A DNA stretch of 56,971 nucleotides from Anaerosporobacter mobilis DSM 15930 (GTDB taxonomy: Bacteria; Bacillota; Clostridia; Lachnospirales; Lachnospiraceae). The translations under genes and the position numbers were made by a program. Positions within the stretch are counted from its first letter, which is position 1; each line of letters opens with the position of its first letter. The stretch is from positions 1 through 56,971 of the forward strand of contig NZ_FRCP01000028.1 in NCBI RefSeq assembly GCF_900142955.1. Reading direction: 5' to 3'. Of this stretch, positions 52,663-56,971 are shown in pieces. A model generated the notes under the pieces. That model was not told where the DNA came from and made no database searches. It was given only the letters and a program-made list of their open reading frames with translations.

Positions 52663-53169
52663 TTAATAACTTTGACATACAACTTTCATTTTTCCACAAA
52701 CATTGCATTTAAAAACATATGCAACAGTATTATATCCTAAGTCCTCCCACAGTACATTAATATCATCTACTTTATTCAAAGTATCTTCATCTAAGTTTTT
52801 TTCAAAAAATGCTATTGCATTTTCATTATTTGAGTTTTCTCTAAAATTCTCTTGTCCCCATTCACCGATGTATTGCATATAATCATTACAGCAGACTTGC
52901 CAGTCATTTGACTGAACCCAAGGAATTGGAGGATTAGACGCTAGCTCTTCTACTTTAGCATAATCAAATCCAACTCTTTTTATTATATATTCAGGTATAT
53001 CAACTACTGCTTTTTTTAAGTCAAAACATTCTAAACATATAGACTCCACATTATCCTGTTCAAAATATACCCCCTCTAAGCAATTATTATTACTGCCGCA
53101 GAACTGACAATTTTTTTTTGTAAAATCTGCATTTTCCTTAACATTACAAAAGTATTTATAATTCTTCAT
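52663..53169 (-). CDS. CbrC-family protein, probable immunity gene
   Basis: 168 residues of the CbrC/UPF0167 family: three Cys pairs (CQFCGSNNNCLEG, ICLECFD, CNVCGKMK), PPIPWVQSNDWQVCCNDYMQYIGEWG in the centre. CbrC affects colicin E2 tolerance in E. coli, and homologues often sit behind nuclease toxins. The ATG at 53169, nine bases after AAGGTGG, follows the toxin stop directly. Partner of the HNH-type tip upstream. Confidence 0.85.
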   Translation of the reverse strand: MKNYKYFCNVKENADFTKKNCQFCGSNNNCLEGVYFEQDNVESICLECFDLKKAVVDIPEYIIKRVGFDYAKVEELASNPPIPWVQSNDWQVCCNDYMQYIGEWGQENFRENSNNENAIAFFEKNLDEDTLNKVDDINVLWEDLGYNTVAYVFKCNVCGKMKVVCQSY

Positions 53170-53171
53170 AT

Positions 53172-54118
53172 CTATTTCCACCTTCCATTATCCCATTCAG
53201 AATTCCAATATTCATTTTTCCACTTTCTAAACTGAGTTCTATCAACTTTTGATTTTTGATTATAGTTAAAATGGTTTTTCTTATAATTTTCTCCATAACG
53301 ATGGTCTGACGGATGCATCTCCTTAAATGGCCCATTCGGATTTTGTTCATCATGATGTATCTCTATAGGTTTTCCATCCTTCTTACTTGTTGGAGCATTT
53401 CCTCGTTTATTAGGAATTTCAACCTCACTATCAGGGACTCTGCTTTCCATATTATCAATTACAGGATTTTCACAATCATTATGTACCAGTACACTATTTT
53501 CCCCAACATAATACGTATGATAATCTTCTACTTGAAAATTATACACGACTTATTGTTTTTCTTCCAGTTCAACACATTCTACTGGGTAACTACCGCCGGA
53601 TGCATTCATAATCTCATCACCTATTGAAAGTTTACCGGCTGCTAGAAATCCTTGTCCTTTCACATAAAATGGATGATTCATTGTCGTGCATATCACTTCA
53701 TTCTGAATGAAGATCTTTACGATACATGTTGTCTTATTTATGAATGTTTCAACTACTGTTTTTTCTTCTGTCTGGAATGTATCTGGATTCGTTGCTATTA
53801 CTTGATCTCCTGCTTGAATGGTTTCAATCGCTTTCAATCCCATCGCGGTTAATACCATCGTTCCTGCTACAAAACATATTGGGTTCTTCATTCCCTTAGT
53901 AAAACCATCAGTAAACACAGCCAATACACTTATAGTCATTTGGAACCCATTGTATAGCTTACTTGAATGAAGCTTTTGATTAAACTTTATTAAGTACTTT
54001 CAGGATTTAAAATACCAACACCCAAAGATAATAAGTCAAATCCAAACATCCCCAATGATATTACACCAGATACTATTGAAACTGTTGGAATTATCTTTGC
54101 TATTTTGCCAAGGCACCA
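53172..54118 (-). pseudogene. HINT-HNH toxin broken by nonsense codons
   Basis: The reading frame holds, in order, a stem (LGKIAKIIPTVSIVSGVISLGMFGFDLLSLGVGILNPEST, two stops), GFTDGFTKGMKNP-like sequence, a HINT domain (CFVAGTMVLTAMGLKAIETIQAGDQVIATN...MNHPFYVKGQG...YNFQVEDYHTYYVGENSVLVHND) and a tip (KDGKPIEIHHDEQNPNGPFKEMHPSDHRYGENYKKNH), an HNH/GH-E-type nuclease with HH and DHR. In the HINT domain the codon after ELEEKQ is TAA; the intact parallel at 51.6 kb has GAA there, a single G to T change. The N-terminal secretion domain is gone. Confidence 0.85.
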
Positions 54119-54121
54119 ATT

Positions 54122-54178
54122 TTACTTTGCTCGACTACATAGTTTAACAGCATCTGAATTTACTTTTCTTACACGCAT
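54122..54178 (-). other. Leader-stub ORF, copy 4 (18 codons)
   Basis: Opens MRVRKVNSDAVKLCSRAK and stops; joined at once to the HINT-toxin stem, so a deletion fused stub to toxin. Confidence 0.55.
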
Positions 54179-54180
54179 AA

Positions 54181-54227
54181 AAACGCACCTCTTTCGCAAT
54201 AAAAATTTGTTATGAAAAAAGTGCATT
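54181..54227 (-). promoter_or_regulatory. SD-sequestering leader hairpin, copy 4
   Basis: AATGCACTTTTTT pairs with AAAGAGGTGCGTT on the minus strand using G-U pairs at the changed positions, so the fold is kept. Confidence 0.6.
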
Positions 54228-54320
54228 AAAATCAGTGTTTTAGAACTCAATATGAAGTTTTGATTTTGTAAGGTTCGATTGTATACCCAACTGAAATATT
54301 TTCTAAAGTCTCTTTATTAT

Positions 54321-54388
54321 CCATCCCTACCCATCCTTTTCGCCTTCGGCGATAGTAATTTTAGTTTTGAAATGGGTGAGGGAGGTGG
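54321..54388. promoter_or_regulatory. Long hairpin at a module boundary
   Basis: CCATCCCTACCCAT pairs with ATGGGTGAGGGAGGTGG, with an inner TCGCC-TTC-GGCGA hairpin. It adjoins boundary copy c. Confidence 0.6.
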
Positions 54389-54392
54389 GCGT

Positions 54393-54413
54393 CTGAAAGT
54401 ATAACCATAATTA
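54393..54413 (-). repeat. Module-boundary motif, copy c
   Basis: CTGAAAGTATAACCATAATT on the plus strand, seven bases beyond the immunity stop codon. Confidence 0.65.
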
Positions 54414-54420
54414 AATATAA

Positions 54421-54936
54421 TTATTCAATTTCTAATTTATACTTTTTCACTTGTTCACAAATATAGCAATCCAATTTTTTTAATAAATAACTTCTATTTT
54501 CTTCCAAAGAATGCTCTTTTAAAATATATTCATCATCCATAGGCATATATGAAATAAAGTTTTCCATATCCTGTGGATAATCAAAATCTGCATATATCAT
54601 CTCAATTTGTGCAAACAATTTAGCAACGTCTTTTTCTGTCTTTCTATAAAAAATAATTATTGCTACACGAATTTTTTCCTTTGCCTTTTCCATGTTTTCT
54701 TCGATATTATTTTGAAATTTTGGTATTTTTTCTATAATTTCTAAAACATCTATCAAATTATCCACCTTCCAAGATAGTTCTAATTCTTCTTCTGAAACAG
54801 CCTTATCTTTTTCCATTTTTCTACAGACGTAATCTTGAGCTGTGTCAACACTTAATATTTTATTTTTTATTCCCCAATAAACTACATACCAGTCTATTGG
54901 CATATTTATACTCTCAAAAATATCAATTTTATACAT
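54421..54936 (-). CDS. DUF2247-like immunity protein
   Basis: 171 residues: MYKIDIFESINMPIDWYVVYWGIKNKILSVDTAQDYVCRKME at the start fits the DUF2247 family, often found as an immunity gene; the rest is helical and acidic. AGGAGG lies seven bases ahead of the ATG at 54936; the in-frame TTG is rejected. It follows the toxin tip at 54948 by 11 bases. Confidence 0.75.
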   Translation of the reverse strand: MYKIDIFESINMPIDWYVVYWGIKNKILSVDTAQDYVCRKMEKDKAVSEEELELSWKVDNLIDVLEIIEKIPKFQNNIEENMEKAKEKIRVAIIIFYRKTEKDVAKLFAQIEMIYADFDYPQDMENFISYMPMDDEYILKEHSLEENRSYLLKKLDCYICEQVKKYKLEIE

Positions 54937-54947
54937 AAACAATCCTC

Positions 54948-55504
54948 CTATGGTCTAGCATTAGGCTTTCCTGTTATACCAATACCTTCTATAAATCTAC
55001 GATGAGTCACTCCTTTTGCTGGATCAGGATCCACAATCCACTCAAATATTCCCTGCTTACCATTTAGAGAACCTTCTATCTGATATAATGAGCGTTCCAC
55101 TCCATCTCCACCTACTAATGAAAATTTCGTAGCATCACCAGCATAATTATCAATAATATCATTAAACGCATGTAAAGAATCATCTTTTAAGGCACTCCCT
55201 GTTCTAATATTATCTAAAACAGGATTATTAATTTCTACCGTTTTACTTCCACCCTTATTAATCATCTTCAACTTCAACACCTTAAACGCCTTTGATAATC
55301 CATAAAAAATGCCTGCTGTACACTTGTAGATGCCTGTATGGAGCTTATAACATCTTCCATATTACATATGGATTGCTTGATCGCCAGTGCCTTTGTTTTT
55401 AGTGAAAATAATTCTGATTTGTAATCACTGACTGTTTTCTTTGTCTCTCCAAGCATTCCAGACATCTGCGCTATTTGATTCGAGTATAACGCAATCGTTG
55501 CCAT
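54948..55504 (-). pseudogene. LXG-type toxin with internal deletion
   Basis: The start MATIALYSNQIAQMSGMLGETKKTVSDYKSELF matches the intact toxin's first 62 residues. Then a deletion of about 215 codons joins, out of frame, to the stem end (GIFYGLSKAFKVLKLKMINKGG) and a different tip (LHAFNDIIDNYAGDATKFSLVGG...GVTHRRFIEGIGITGKPNARP). The THRRFI...GKPN end is seen in other polymorphic toxins; its activity is unknown to me. The tip is a different one from the intact toxin's, while the start and stem are shared: the hallmark of tip exchange. The tip itself is uninterrupted. Confidence 0.85.
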
Positions 55505-55547
55505 AAATCTACTCCTTTTTATTTGTTGTAGTCTTTATGTATTTTGA

Positions 55548-55613
55548 AATTACTCTTACTCTTCTGTTTTGATAAACTTTAATTACTCTTACTCTTCTGT
55601 TTTGATAAACTTT
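55548..55613. repeat. Perfect 33-bp tandem duplication
   Basis: Two identical 33-base copies span the essC stop codon. The unit starts AATTACTCTTACTC and ends GATAAACTTT. The duplicated part lies after the stop, so it does not alter the product. Confidence 0.9.
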
Positions 55614-56971
55614 AACTTCATTAAGCGATCTGCTTCTACATCATAGTAGTAGCCATCGCCTTTTTCACATCTTGCATAATCCTCTTTTAATGATTTGACA
55701 TCCATACTTCCAAAGATTGTTTTCTGTCCTCGTTCCCCTGCGAACTCCGCGATATTGTCAAGTAAGAAAGAAGAGGAAATCGCATTATTAAAAAAGGAAT
55801 TTTGCTCAGAATCATTAATCTTCTGTACATCTGTAAATACGAACAGATATCCTCTCTCTTCTGCTACCGCAGCTAGTTGAGGAAGAAGGGCATTCATAAA
55901 GAACTTATTCTCATTTGCATTCAGATACACGAGCTTGCTTTGTATTACAAACCCGTAAATGGTTGTTGCTCTAGGCTACAATCTGGAATTTTACCAAACT
56001 CCTTGGAAAGTTCTTTGCTAACACCATATATCCCTGCCAAAAATCGTTTATCTATCGTTACATAATTCTCATTCAGGTACACGTAGAACTGCTGAAGGGG
56101 AGACAACTTTTTACTTTTATTTGTATCATCATTGAAGCACAGTTCTACCTGTTCATATTGATGGATCATTACAGAATCCACCTGCGTGTTAATACTCTCG
56201 TAGATAGGCTTTAACTGGTTACGTCCATCATCAAGGAAAACCACTCTCGCATCTGGTTTTTTGTCACATAGACCATTCATTAGCAATCGAAGTAAATTCG
56301 TCTTACCAAATTCCTTCTTTCCGTAGATTGCAACGACCTGTGAGTGTTCAAAATCTAGTGTTACCGGGTAGAAATCTACATAATCCAATCCAACACTAAT
56401 TGCGGTCTTTGCATAATCCATGTTTTCCTTAACATGTTGTAGAAGGTAATCGTATTCAGATCTGGTCAATTCTTTTGGGAAGGTCTGATACTTTTTCACT
56501 CTTTTTACATACTGACCATCAGAATACTCGAATTTATCCTTTACCTTTTGAAGGAATTCACTTTCTGTATCTCGGGCGGAATCATTGTCTCCATAAGGGT
56601 ACGTACATTGCACTTCATAAGGTAGGTTCATTCGAAAGGTTCCTGTCACACCATCTGGTTTAACGGTGACATTCGCAAATCCATGCCCCGGATTATTGCC
56701 AATCACGTCCACTTTTCCATTGAATATCTCTGAATATTTATCCTGAGGCATCTCAAATGCAATCTTTTGTTTAAATCCTCCAAGATAGGAGGTGATTCCC
56801 TTAGTATCAACCGCCGTCATAACAATCGTAATCCCTTTTGATAACCCATCCCTGCATAACTTCGCAAGTTTCTCCTGATATGCCAGGTACCTTGGCTCAC
56901 TTATGAATGCATTCACATTATCAATCAAAAATGTAGTATGAAGAAGTCGCTCATCAGAATCCCTAAAGTTT
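55589..56971 (-). pseudogene. essC: EssC-like T7SS ATPase, 3' part, with a C-terminal frameshift
   Basis: The gene enters from the right edge. The visible part holds the end of one FtsK/SpoIIIE-type domain (TTFLIDNVNAF, KGITIVMTAVD, PQDKYSEIFNGKVDVIGNNPGHGF) and a third domain with a degenerate Walker A (AIYGKKEFGKTNLLRLLMNG) and RVVFLDDGRNQ. EssC is the hexameric membrane motor of T7SSb. Near 55945-55950, ACCGGTGTTTG-type sequence of the 44.9-kb copy has lost one base, so this frame ends PFTGL and the last about 120 residues (VYLNANENKFF...FIKTEE) are out of frame. Whether the motor still works depends on how essential that end is. Confidence 0.82.

Noticed and set aside
53156..53353. 65-codon frame overlapping the HNH tip
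   Set aside because: It overlaps the conserved HNH-type sequence in another frame and has no ribosome binding site.

Overview
The window is low-GC, uses strong AGGAGG-type ribosome binding sites, and carries a clostridial gene set: two-component YesM/YesN-type regulators with sugar-type ABC importers, ECF sigma factor plus ABC transporter, HD-GYP proteins, and a Gram-positive type VII secretion (T7SSb) toxin locus. It looks like a chromosome of a Clostridia/Lachnospiraceae member; the species cannot be fixed from sequence alone.

Region 1 (about 1-24 kb) is ordinary accessory chromosome: short operons of one to four genes, most on the minus strand and most closed by clear rho-independent terminators. 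It holds a methyltransferase, an HXXEE membrane protein, a CLC-family channel/antiporter, a two-HD-domain (HD-GYP) protein, a TIM-barrel epimerase-like protein, a PadR/DUF1048 operon, a CcdA-thioredoxin fusion, an Ltp-type surface protein, an HD phosphohydrolase, an ECF sigma/ABC operon with its own ECF-type promoter, and a methyltransferase/response regulator/histidine kinase operon. The NmrA-like reductase gene at 19.95-20.83 kb is bracketed by two MITE-like inverted-repeat elements, each with a target-site duplication. The far left edge holds seven degenerate repeats phased at 20/21 bp.

Region 2 (about 24.8-39.3 kb) is metabolism and uptake. A long minus-strand operon runs from a URO-D family protein through a sugar-type ABC importer, a YesN-type regulator, a PepV-like dipeptidase, an aldo/keto reductase and a cysteine-desulfidase-family protein. 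A YesM-type sensor kinase is divergently transcribed. A REP-like twin-hairpin element and an attenuator-like hairpin lie between the binding-protein and permease genes. Next comes an amino-acid ABC importer whose binding protein has its two halves in reversed order, which reads as a circular permutation.

Region 3 (about 39.6 kb to the right edge) is a T7SSb polymorphic-toxin island, transcribed right to left. The 3' part of an essC-like ATPase gene enters from the right edge. Downstream lie about nine partial modules made of essC tails, LXG-like toxin N-termini, HINT pretoxin domains, toxin tips and immunity genes. Only one full-length toxin (488 aa) is intact; the other toxin genes are broken by deletions, frameshifts or nonsense codons, while nearly all immunity genes remain open. 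This is the expected picture of an orphan toxin/immunity array built by recombination. Two repeated non-coding signatures mark the modules: (i) a leader with a hairpin that pairs the Shine-Dalgarno sequence and is followed by a short MRxxK-type start (four copies), and (ii) a motif close to ATTATGGTTATACTTTYAG just after the immunity stop codon (five copies). I regard these two signatures, and the permuted binding protein, as the most novel items.
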